This document shows positions 37,946 to 49,171 of a stretch of DNA of 64,000 nucleotides, piece after piece. The DNA lies in NCBI GenBank assembly GCA_964247055.1, contig OZ176058.1, positions 1,612,001-1,676,000 on the forward strand. Direction: 5' to 3'. Origin of the DNA: Paragordius varius (lineage: Eukaryota > Nematomorpha). Positions within the stretch are counted from its first letter, which is position 1. The number at the start of each line of letters is the position of its first letter. The notes under the pieces were generated by a model. It saw only the letters and a list, made by a program, of their open reading frames with translations, was not told the DNA's origin and searched no databases. The position numbers were made by a program, and so were the translations under genes.

Positions 37946-39239
37946 AAATATTCAGCACATTCATCTTTTTAAATATTATGAGCACACCAAAAAAATTGTC
38001 AAAAATATTTGCTTAAATAAATTACCACTTGTACAATAATTAATTATAAATGGTATTATTTTACCATTTTTCATGACATTTCTCAGTTTTAATTTTAGGT
38101 GATATAGTGTTTTCAAAAAAAGTCAGCAAAATCAAATTAATATTTAAATTTGTATAATACAAGTTTTATTACGCACATAAGCGATTTAAATTTCAAATAT
38201 ATTTTTTTATAGTCTTTTCTGAAATATTTTTTAATTAATAATTAAAAACTTAATTTTTTATAAAAAAAATTATATATAAAACTTAAAAAATTATTTAATG
38301 AAGTAGGCACAACACATATGCAATGTTACCATTTCTATAATGAGATAAGTAGCGAAAAGGGGAACATATTGCAATGTTAATATATCTCTCATATATGTGT
38401 ACCGAATGCCACATGGATTAAAAAAAACTCTTGATATTAAAAATTAACATTTACTGTATATTTTTTTGGGTGGATATTACAAATTATTTTTTAAAATTCA
38501 TGTAACATTTTAAAATTTTTAAAACTCTCTACTACTTTTTGATTTATTTGGAAAAAACGAAACTTAGCTCCAAAAAAATAGCGTTTCAAAACAATGAAAA
38601 ATTAAGAGACATACTGTCATCATTTGATTGACAGCTTTTCATTATACATTACTAAAATAATAAAATTTAATTGCTTTTTATAAAAAATAATATATATATT
38701 TAATGTTTTAATAATAAATTAAATATTAAAATGGTAATATTTTTAAATCTATTAATGTTAATGGATAATAAACTCTGTGTTTGAATTAATATTATATGAT
38801 TTTTAGTAATATTTAAATTATGTGATTATATATTTTTGTTATTAATTTTAAAGTAAATTAATTTATTTTAAACTACTAAGGTTTTAAAAAATTTAATATA
38901 GAAATGATTTCAAAATTAAAAATATTTATTAAAATATTTATAAATAAGACACAATATACGAATATATTTATTATGTAAATTGATACTTGTTACATATTAA
39001 TTGCATATATCAAATTTAAATTGTGTTTAACCATATTAAATGCATAAAAATATTTATTATGAAAATTGATAGATGTTACATATTAATTGCATCAATATAT
39101 CATAATTTATTACATGTTAAATAAAATAAATGCATTAATATATAAATTTGTATCAGATATTATATCATTATATATTATACAAATATGAAAATTATTTTAA
39201 AAAGAAACATTTTTTTGTAATTTTTTAGTTTATGATCTA

Positions 39240-40985
39240 TATCAGGAACGCGATAAAGTGTCCAAATATAATCTGCCAACATCGCCGTATCACATTTCCC
39301 GTGATATCTATCTTCCATAGCTAAAATCTCCTGATGGAAGCGCTCCCCCTGTTCATCACTAAATGCCCCCCTAAGTTATCTGGAAAATACTCCAGATGAG
39401 CATGAAGGAAGTGAATTTTAAGAGACATGCGCACTCCAAACTCCTGAAAACATTTCATCATTTCGGCCACACCATCCTTGTAACACGGGGATTCGACATT
39501 TCCTTAAAAAGTGATGTTCAATATATTATTATTATTATTTTTAATGAATTAGATATAACAAAAATTACCTAAGAAATTTCGGCAAACCCATATTACAGAT
39601 TTCCAAGTTCTCAATTTTATATCACCCAAAAGTGACATAAACTTATTATCATTAAATATTTTCCTTATCTGAGGGCCGACAAAAAACCCTCTTTAATCTT
39701 AGAGTCCGATATCTTGGGAAATATCTGACTAAGATATTGAAATCCGCGAGTGTCTAACTTCGCCATTGCTTTGACCAGATTTTTTACTAATCCAAGCTAT
39801 ATATGTAACGGCGGAAGTAATATATTTTTTGTATCTAACAGAGGAATTCGGCCTATGCTAAAATTACCTGGAGCATAATCATTACGCATAGGAAAGATTT
39901 TTTGGTTATAATTTGTTGTATCCCTGCTATCCCAGCAACAGAGAAAACAACAAAATTTAACAAAACCAAAATTAAGACCTGCAAGAATTGCGGTTACGTT
40001 TAAATCCGCACAAATTTGCCACTGAAACTTCGGATATTGTAACAACGTCAAAAATATCGATAAATTTTCGTAGTTTTCCTTTTTGCAATGAGCATATGCA
40101 ACAGGAATACTCGGTAAGTTGTTGTTATTATCCAAAAGGACGGCTTTAAAACTTGTTTTGGATGAATCCAAAAACAAACGCCATTCTTTGGGTTCCATTG
40201 GATATTGCAGGAAATTGAACATTCCCTCTATGTCCTGACAAAAAGTTATACCATCTTCTTCATTAAATTATTTCTTAAGATGGTCACTGCGCCCTCTATA
40301 GGTTGTGCGCACACCAAAAACTAATGCATCATATTCCGCAAGTAGAGAACCTTTAAATATAAAATACTATACCAAGGACATCAGCGTTTCGTTTGGATAA
40401 ATTTAAATCTTTAACCAAATAATCCAATGCATTTTGATTCATTTTTCGTTTTACTATAGTTAGACGGGAAATGGTGGATAAGGTTTCAACGTCGTCAGAA
40501 ATTATATCAGTGTTTTCTTCCTGCCCGCTAAAAATGGGGGGTATAGTGGACGAAGTATTGACGTATAAAATTTGTTTTTTAGCAGATTTGTTGAATGTGG
40601 AAATATTAGAACAGCAAAAATAGCAATCCGTTATATGGTCTTTCGGTTCATGCCAGACCATAGGTTCTTCAATTTTCAAAATTTTTTCAACAGGCCATAC
40701 CAAAAAACTATTGTAGCATGTTTGACATAATGAATGCGGGCTCCATGGCTTGTCTTGGTCCATTAAAGGTAGATTGAATTTCGCCTCGTAGGCAGCTTTT
40801 GCCCTTTCACTTTTTTTTCGTCTTAGTGGTTTCTGAATATGTATTGTCCACAGACGTGGTAAAACGAATTAGGGTCCCTCAAACATTTGCGCCGCTAAAA
40901 ATAAATACATATAATAACTTCACCTGTAACAACGCGACAGAACGCTTTTTTACACATCAAAAAATCAAAATAAGCGTACTTTAAA
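39240..40985 (-). pseudogene. Transposase of the CACTG element, with an intron
   Basis: Minus-strand blocks in order: a Cys-rich start (CLRDPNSFYHVCGQY); DQDKPWSPHSLCQTC and PMVWHEPKDHITDCYFCC (40,763-40,353), a two-part zinc-binding-like region; LDYLVKDLNLSK; KEWRLFLDSSKTSFKAVLL, WQICADLNV and FCCFLCCWDSRD (40,222-39,797); PPLHI then LGLVKNLVKAMAK; GFFVGPQIRKI; and, after an intron, SLKIHFLHAHLEYFPDNLG and DEQGERFHQEI to 39,240. This block set belongs to a family common in arthropods and cnidarians, usually left as uncharacterised proteins. The 66-bp intron (39,503-39,568, gtaatt...aag, phase 1) joins RNFLG to NVESPCYKDG. Three stops and at least three frameshifts make it inactive. Confidence 0.8.
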
Positions 40986-43443
40986 CGTCTTATTTACTGT
41001 TTCAAGTTATGTTATGGATTGAAAAATGAAGTTAAATTTTATTTAAACGTGCCACAATTAAAAAAGGGTAAATTTAAAAAAAAATTGATTATATTGAATT
41101 TATTTAACTATAAAATGTTCTAATATAATATAAATAATGACCTCATTGGGATTCATGGATATAAAATTTATGAAAGTTATTTCCGGAAAAAAACAAATGA
41201 ATGCCTTTTTTGCTTTTCTGTTAGTTCAACATTTCAGTTTATATTTTATTGGCATGTTTATATTTTTTATTTGTTGAAAAAAACTTTCGTATATTAAAAA
41301 ACAAAATATCATGATTCATATAATCACGTACAATACATAATAAATAAATTTGCATGTTTAAAAGTAATTCTTATTTATTAATAATATATATCAAATTAAT
41401 ATTATTTTATTATTTTTTATAAATATAGTTGATTTATTCCTAAAATTAAAATTTACATTTTTTAATTAATATTAACATTAAATTTTTCCATTTTGTTATG
41501 TATAAAAAATGGTATGGAGCTTGCACGTCTCTTAATTTTCATTGTTTTGATATTTTTTTAGAACTAAGTTTCGTTTTTTCTAAATAAATCAAAAAGTAGT
41601 AGAGACTTTTAAAAATTTTAAAATGTTACATAAATTTTAAAATATAATTTGTAATATCCTCCGAAAAATAAATAATAAGCTAATTCAAAAAATTATAGGG
41701 TTACAAAAACAGGCATTTTTGATGGTTTTTGAATTTTTAAAACCTTTTAGCGGCTCGCGAAAAAGAGCTAAGAAAATAAATATATCATTATTTTCAGATA
41801 AAAATTCTCTATAAGATGTCGTAATTTTCACTCTGGTCTAAAAATCGTGTTACACAGTGTTATTATATTGTCAAAATTTTAAGATATCGAATAAATATGA
41901 CTCCTTAAAAATGATGATTATTGTGTTATTTTGTATAATTTATATGAAAGTACAAATATGAAATAATTTTATTTTTATTTTTTGACAGTTCAATATCTTT
42001 TCACTTTTTTGTCCTTTATACCTTTCGGGGAAATTACACCAATTACTTTTAAAATTAAATTTATAATAAGTCTTTGTTAAGCCAAATTAATGAACCCTTA
42101 CCCTTTTAGATATACGATACAAAAAAATAAAAAAATTAAATTTTAACATATCCTCTCATACTTTTGTGTAGCCACTATTTTTCTTTAAATTTTTAAAATC
42201 GCTTATGCAACAGGTTAATAATATTTACATTTAAAAATATAAATAATTGAATTTAAAACGCTTTTCTTCGAAAATTCGAATTATTTATTGTCTTCATTTG
42301 TTTTTCTAATAGACTAATCACTCCGTATATTAAAATTGAAAATGAAAGATACAGTAAATATGAAATTATACAGACAGAAGAAAACATAAAAACATTAGAA
42401 TATTATTTTCCTATTTTTTTATCCATAACTTAGCTTATTTAAACCATTTTTTTGGTAAGTTTAAGTAAAAGTTTATTAATGGCCTACATTATTTACAAAA
42501 GATAAAAATAAAAAATTAAGTTTTATCTTTGCGTAAAGATCATTGTGTAAGGCATCTTTTCAATCAAAATTATGTTTTTATTGAATAATTTTCTAGAATA
42601 TGCCTCAAACATTTCTTTCCATAATACGATCATAGTCGGGGAAATGATGCCTAACTTAACTCCATGCAAAATTCGTTTTACACAAATCTTTTGTCATCCG
42701 AAATATAGTACTCTTCTACGCACGGTCAGAATGCATAAAAATCAATAATGTTTCAAAAATCCCATAAGATGAAATTTGAACCTATTTTATATTAAATTCT
42801 TTTATATTTACCAAAAAACATAATTAGCAAAGTGCAAAATTTGAATAATAATTTTTTGAAAAGCTTGTCGGCCCATTAAAATTCAATAATGATTATTTTA
42901 ATTTATGGATAAGAATCAAGCTTAATCGCTTTCTAACTAGGATCTGAATAAATATATATAATTCTAACGGTTGTCTTAGTATTTTGTATTTACCTAAGGG
43001 CACCAAATTAATTAAACTAATGCAAAAACTCTTGATATGGGAATCAAATATTTAACATATCTTTTCGTTTTTCCACTTTATATACTCATTTAAATGCTTA
43101 TTAATTAATATAAACACTGATAAGCCAATATTTTGAAAGAGAATCTAATAAGAATATATAAACTTTGATGATTTTTTGTTGATTATGGATTGATAAGCTA
43201 CACTGCTCAACAAGGTTTTGCACCACCCCTTTTTAAATATTCTGCTGCCTAATGACATGGAAAGGCCAATAAATATTAAGGCCGCCCATAGGATTTTTTT
43301 AAATTTTAATTTTTGATTTTGTATTTAATTTAAAAACAATTATGCCTCGTGTACATATATTAAAATATATAAACGAGAAAGTCGATAGAAGTGGTATTCC
43401 ACAGCCAGTATTTTCATTATAATTCTAGAGCGAAACTGCAAAA

Positions 43444-43728
43444 ATGTCCAAATATACCAGCCCCAGTATACGATACCACAATGATTTTTTTATTAACAAA
43501 GACTCTGCAGAATATGTTATTGATATTAATTTAAAACTCTTATCTAAAAATTCCGTCGATTTTTATATTAAAAAATATAGACTGCCCAAATTAGGTGTGG
43601 AAGGTTTGTTATCTCTTTGCACGAGAACTACGTCTTATCGGGCGGACTTCTTGTTATTCGACATAGAAATAGACAATATACAAATAATCATTCAATTATT
43701 GAATATATTAATTAAAACTATGTATTAA
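43444..43728 (+). CDS. Unrecognised 94-codon ORF or exon
   Basis: ATG at 43,444, TAA at 43,726-43,728, clearly less AT-rich than its surroundings, which argues against chance. The product starts MSKYTSPSIRYHNDFF and contains VDFYIKKYRLPKLGVEGLLS, then a short hydrophobic C-terminus. No domain is recognised. Just upstream an acceptor-like 'ataattctag' (43,427) keeps the frame open, so it may be a terminal exon. About 240 bp upstream, at 43,202, is cactgctcaacaagg, which resembles the start of the CACTG transposon at 35,523. It may therefore be a gene of a related element, not a host gene. No matching right end was found. Confidence 0.4.
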   Translation: MSKYTSPSIRYHNDFFINKDSAEYVIDINLKLLSKNSVDFYIKKYRLPKLGVEGLLSLCTRTTSYRADFLLFDIEIDNIQIIIQLLNILIKTMY

Positions 43729-44599
43729 ATTAGGATAAGATAAATAATATAGAATTGAAATAAATTAAAAAAGAGCCAAAATATAAAACAAAAATAATTT
43801 AAATTTTATTCATACATGTCATGATTCCCGATTTATATCCTTTTAGCATTTTTTTTATATCACTTATATTTTTATTTATCACAAAATAAACAAATATAAA
43901 TTAAGGATAATCCATGACAGTAATTGCATGATAGATACAAAGATATACGTGTAAACTAATAGATATGTTGTTTATATCATATACAAAAATATAAGTAAAT
44001 ATACGTATAAACTAAGAAACGTTATTTTAATTATGATACAAATATATAAGTATAGACTGTGAAAATATTATCATTACTACAGTTTTTATCATACATACAA
44101 AAATACTACTAGTTTGAATAGGTAACAAGCATGAAAATAGCTATGGAGTCTAAAATAAGTATATTCTGCAATAAAATTCCCCATAGAAATTAAATTTTTG
44201 GCAAATTATTTTCAAACCAAAATATTAATATAAGATTACAAATTAGTATATTAACATATTACATGACGATTTTCATAATATACATATTAAGTACTTTTTT
44301 CCGGCATCTTTTTGAAAATAATATTAATTAAAATTCGTTTTATAATATTTATATTATACCATTTTTTTATTAATTTTTACAGTTATGTTTGTAAATTCTG
44401 AAGTGAAAATTGATAATTTTATAATATTTCCTTAATATACCCAGTTTATACATAAAATATCCTGAGGAAATATCAGGATTATCTTGTTTTTTTTGGATTT
44501 TGTACATTAAGAGTGATTTAATTAAGTTATTTAAACTTTTGTCGTAAGTCAAAATAAAGGAAACGCCCATTTTTTAATAATTGATGCCTAAATGCATTC

Positions 44600-44960
44600 C
44601 AAAAGATATCACAGATATTAATAAACTACTTATATAAAGTATAATAGTGTTTTTTATTTTAGATGCTCTGAAAGTCTCATTTCGCTCTTCTAAAACGGGC
44701 TAGTCATAAAATAAACGATAAACAAGATCCCGCGATGAAAATTAAATATAAGCTCAAAAAATATTTTTAAAATTATATAATTTTTACAAAAATTCAATTA
44801 TTGGCAAATTTCTGTTGAAGCGTACTTCATATTTTGAGGCAAGCATAAAAACGTTTCTAGTTATAAAAACACATTTCTACATATTTCGATGATTCTAAAC
44901 ATTTATATCATATCAAAATTTTGTAATATCTGTTTGTCTTCAAATGTATGTAAAATATAA
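44600..44960 (+). repeat. Y repeat, copy 2
   Basis: Counterpart of 16,300-16,760 ('gttgaagcgtac', 'gcataaaaacg', 'tcgatgattctaaacattt'). The rest of 43,730-45,089 is AT-rich with no supported gene. Confidence 0.35.
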
Positions 44961-45089
44961 TTTGTCTTTATACAAAATCACCTAATTTTCTAGGCAAACG
45001 AACCTTTAAATCAAAATTTATAGAATAGAAGTGTTTTTATAATATCTTAAAGCGTATTTAAACTGTCTTTTTAAAATGTATGCATTATA

Positions 45090-45362
45090 CAATAAAAAGG
45101 AATTCATACGGACAAACGTAAAAATAAAGACAAATATTTTTTCTAAAGACAACCATACTTATAATCTTGATTTATTTCAATATAACTCATTGTTTTAAAT
45201 TACAGAGTATGAAAAAAGATATATATTACTAACACAATCATTTTACAATTGTTAAATAGCCTAATGATGAAAAATAAGGTTTTGAAAAGTATGGTTGTCT
45301 CTTAGGTAAAAATATTTGTCTTTATATTTTTCGTTTAGTCCGTATAATTTCAGTTTTTACTG
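45090..45362. mobile_element. Family M MITE, well preserved copy
   Basis: TA on both flanks (45,088-45,089; 45,363-45,364). Left arm 'attcatacggacaaacgt', 'aagacaaatatttttt' and 'gacaaccatactt'; right arm inverted 'agtatggttgtc', 'aaatatttgtctttatat' and 'gtccgtataatttcag', ending tttttactg. Non-coding, Tc1/mariner-type by TA target and ends. Related copies occur at least eight more times in the window. Confidence 0.8.
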
Positions 45363-46573
45363 TATATTTTTAGGTGATACCAAAATTTTTAACCTTTTAT
45401 CCGCAATATCTGTATTTTTGCGTTTTAAAGAAAACTAACCCATTTCAGTCAAAAAATTGCGACTTTTAAAGCCTACATCTAAATATTTTAATTATACAAA
45501 AATATTATTTTGCTTTTATATATAGTTTATAATATATTTAAGTGATATTTTTGATTAAATATTTAGCCTTCACCAAAAAATTTTTTAATAAAAAGGGCTC
45601 AAATTTTGCCATTTTATATGGGCCGAAACCAAAAACATTATAATCGACTTCTTAGCATACTCTATGTATTTTATCAGGATATTTTTAGCAATTTCCACAC
45701 TGTGCATAATTAATTACAAGTATTTTATATATTTTTATTAAAAACAATATAGAAGACTATATGAAGGTAAAGAAAAGTTAACACGTAGTAGATCAATGTT
45801 TGTTTGCATAGTTTTAGCGAAATATAAATTGTGATTTACCAAAGCTTTCGTTCCTTTATCAAGTCGAATCGCAATTTTTCTGATATTTTATATATTATTT
45901 TCAAATAGATGCAAAAATAATTTTTATGTTCCAAAAAATTTAACTCGTATTATTCTACTTTTGTTGAAATATATATCCAGCAAAGAGGGCTTAAGGCTGT
46001 AAGAACGATTTTGTTAAAATTTAGTATATTTTTAGACCGATAACTTGCTGCAGAGCGGCCCACGCCTCAAACGTTACGATTTGAAGCATTCAATAAATTA
46101 ATAAGTGCCAGAGTATCCTTATTTAAAAATGGGTTAATTGATAACAGGTTTAAGAAACCATATAAATATTCATTAAACCATTACGTTATAAAAGTTTCAA
46201 TGTGCAGAAACTTAAAAATGAAAATTAACCTTAGAAATGAATGCTTAATGCATGGTAATATAAATTTGCGACCATCCGACCTATGTACATATGTTGCATG
46301 CGAGACATAAATTAAATTTATCTGCGTTAAGGAGCATAGATATGACCTTGATTATACAGAGTGATAAGAATTTACTAAATTTTTATTTAATGTATATATT
46401 CTGACACTATTAACGAAATAAATAATAAATTAATAGTTTTGAACTTCCTTTGTGTAATCATGATTGCTTATGACCATACACTCTAATCAAGCAAACCCAA
46501 TGTTTAAGGCAAAAATTCCACTATAGTTAAAATATAATTATAATAACAATCAAAATTATTACATATGATAGCT

Positions 46574-46600
46574 TACAGCGATATTCAAACCGCGGCCCTA
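46574..46600 (+). mobile_element. hAT-like left terminus
   Basis: cagcgatattcaaaccgcg followed by gccc resembles the right end of the 23,967-26,254 hAT read inverted. A partner end was not identified; a GC-rich patch lies near 46,710. Confidence 0.4.
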
Positions 46601-47128
46601 AAAGTGCTTTTTACGGCTGTAAATCATTTATTACATTTTATTATGCACTTCTTTGGAGTTAAAATATCTGAGTGAACTGAAAACTGCTATGAAAAATTTA
46701 TCTGGCCCTTGAGACAACCTTTAAATACTTTTGGTGCGCCTTAAACAAATAATTTCATTATTTATTTTCTGTTTTTACCGTATTTATCCATATTTGTTAT
46801 TTTTATTTTACAATATTAGTTTGCGACTTTACTTAGATATAAAGAGATTCAATACATTATATTTGTTTGAGTTAATATAAATGGCAAAAAACGCGTATAT
46901 ATAATCCTTAAAATCAATAGTTAATTTATTTAATAAATTTATATTCGTTTATTGTGATATTTGTCAAGATTAAGAAAAAAAATTTAAAAAATATAATATA
47001 GTAAAAATGATTATGTGGTAAAGATATTTATAGCTAGTGAACAAAACTAGTAGAAAAACTGAACTAGTTGTAAAAATGATGGACACAATTATTTATTGTA
47101 AAAAAATTATTTAAGGTTGTTTTTCCAG

Positions 47129-47416
47129 ATGTTCGACACCATACCGTCGGCTCGGTTGAGATTTGCATTCCGTTTTTTTTAAATATCTTCAAGCATAAAT
47201 CATTTTGAACGATCTTCAATATTAACCGAATTTCTGTTTTAGCTATGCAATGATGACCTTGAAAACAAATGTGTTTAGCAAGACCGGAATCAAATTTTTA
47301 GAGGGTGATTGTACATGCTAACCTTTGATCTATGATGCGGACCGTTTCTCCCACATCACCATCATATAAGCTGGTTACTTTAAAAGCAACCTGGTCTTTT
47401 TCATAGGGGATAGAGT
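47129..47416 (-). pseudogene. Unrecognised coding remnant
   Basis: A minus-strand frame of about 96 codons with a single TAA (47,298-47,300), unlikely by chance at this base composition. It starts after an acceptor-like 'aaatataag' and reads DSIPYEKDQVAFKVTSLYDG and VRIIDQRLACTIT; past the stop it has SGLAKHICFQGHHCIAKTE and ends against cagatgttcgacacc (47,129), which resembles a hAT end. I do not recognise the protein; a transposon gene fragment is the likeliest reading. Confidence 0.3.
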
Positions 47417-47829
47417 CTTATATTTTATGCGATTGATAAGTTTCGTTAAATCAATAAATGATTTATTTTTTGGTTCAATTTTTATATATGATAGAGAGGC
47501 AGTTGCAATGGATCAAGCAAAAAAATTTAATTAAACTTATTTATATATGTTTAAAAACCAGGTATTTAATATTAATTTATAAGATGTAGCTCTTTTCTAT
47601 ATATGTTATAAAAAGATCTGCGAGATTGCTTACATACTTTTATTTAAGCAAGCGTAACAACCTTATTTAATAAATATATAGATGGCAGTTTTTTATACAT
47701 AAATACCACTTCTTTTTAAAATTTGAAATCAAACTTTTTTTTGAAAGAATCTTAACATATTTATATTTTAACAGCGAAAATAGAATATTGGATCTTCGAT
47801 TTACAAATAATATCATTTGGTAATCAACA

Positions 47830-48400
47830 CTTGGTTACGGCATATTTATTTCAGTCCTTCGATTCAAATTGGGTCTTTAGAAACCTAAGGCCTGTTTAAA
47901 CTGAATTTTTTTGATAAATTTGTAACAAAACAAAATTATGGCAAATGTTTCCACTGATAAAATCTTGATACACCCAAATTTTAAAAACGATTTATTTGAA
48001 AAAGATTTGATACACATATCTGATGGATAAAACTCAAAGTGAATAGTTAGCATGACATGCGTGTATTAGCGCAATATATAAATAATGTAATATAAATTAC
48101 ATTTTCGGTTTATATCAGTGTTAGATATGATTTAAATATAAAATTAACGTAATTTTAGCGTTAAAATCAAATAGGCACGATATTTTGCAAAAATATTGTT
48201 AAATAAATGGCTTCAAAGTAGTTTGATATGGAAGTTTTTTCCAAAACCAAATTTTTAAATTATGGTTTATATATTTTATATTAGGTAGAAAGCATAATTT
48301 TAAATTGGAACCGTTTCTTTCAGTTTTGAAATACCAAATCAAATACTCAGGTCCCTAGATACAGCAATTTAAATCGACATATCCCCCTTCTGCGCATTTT
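47830..48400 (-). mobile_element. T-family palindromic MITE, copy T4 (inverted)
   Basis: 'cagtccttcgattcaaattg' at the left is the inverse of the right end of T3. The interior 'caaagtagtttgatatgg' and 'gaaagcataattt' invert the T1-T3 interior. Confidence 0.55.
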
Positions 48401-49171
48401 TTTATGTTAAATTTATTATAACTAATTTTTGGATATTAATTGTGACAATAAATTATATTCACGTCTCTACTCCCGTTTCAAAACTCTGAACGACTAATAT
48501 TTAAGAAAAAATTAAAAATAATTTTTTTGAAAACAAATTTGTCTCTTAGTTTTTAACCTTATCAATTTTTATTATTATCGGTTGAAAACAGTTGCACATT
48601 TTCCACTAGTTAGCTAACACAATGCTTATATGAACTATATGATGCATATATATTCTATTTAAAAGTGTTTGTTTTTATTAGGGCTTTTATTTTTAGAGAT
48701 TAGGACTATAAAAAATTACCAGTTTTGAAGTAATTGCTTTATATGGAAAAAATGAAATATTTGAAAAAGGCGTTTCTAACACTTCATAAAATATAGCTTA
48801 AAAATATAATCAAACCAAATTACATTAAATTGTAAATTTGAAATCCTCTGTAAGACCGAAAATTTTGAAACACTCTCTCAGTTTGTATTTTGTAAACAAG
48901 AAAGATAGAAATGTTTACCATTGAAGTATGTAAATGCGTTTTTGAATTATTTTAAAGAAAGATATTTTACGTTTCTATCAACTTAAGCATACTAAAAATT
49001 CCTTAAATTAAATTTACAGGGGCGTACCGAGGGGAGGCAAGGGGGTGCATCATGCCCCGGGCGCCGTTATTTAGGGGCGCCTAAATGATTTTTTAAAATT
49101 AAATTTTAATTTTAATAATAAGAACTTTCAAATGAGATTTTTCAGCAATTTAGGTAATAATCCCTATAATA

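Larger units (their letters stand above)
35709..38456 (+). mobile_element. Tc1/IS630-like transposon (2.75 kb with insert)
   Basis: Inverted ends read agtaaatgttaatttttaat at the left and the inverse, ending cag, at the right, where TA follows (38,457-38,458). Arms of about 200 bp hold two related blocks in direct order, 'tttcggtacacatatatga' and 'ttttcgccacatatctca', each leading to 'taacattgca': an IR/DR arrangement as in some Tc1-like elements. The left arm has about 75 bp absent from the right. One transposase gene is on the plus strand. Without the 819-bp MITE the element is about 1.9 kb. The left TA is not preserved. Confidence 0.85.
35523..41859 (-). mobile_element. CACTG-ended DNA transposon (6,337 bp, nested)
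   Basis: Both ends begin cactgt plus a short AACA-containing stretch, then share a long arm: 'gagtgaaaattacgacatc', 'ctataagagaattttt', 'gagccgctaaaaggtttt' and 'tgcctgtttttgtaacccta' and inverse. TTA lies on both outer flanks (35,520-35,522; 41,860-41,862). The left arm continues at 38,459 beyond the Tc1 insertion. CACTR termini with a short target duplication are typical of the CMC group (EnSpm, Mirage, Chapaev), so I place it there tentatively. Without the insert it is about 3.6 kb with one minus-strand gene. Confidence 0.8.
31690..43200 (+). repeat. D-family large repeat, copy D4
   Basis: 31,690-35,519 plus 41,863-43,200, split by the 6.3-kb CACTG element. It is the most complete D copy, about 5.2 kb without the insertion. 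Compared with D2 it has extra sequence near 33,600-33,810 containing 'gtatataaggaatca', and it lacks much of the 20,880-21,720 block. Confidence 0.65.
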
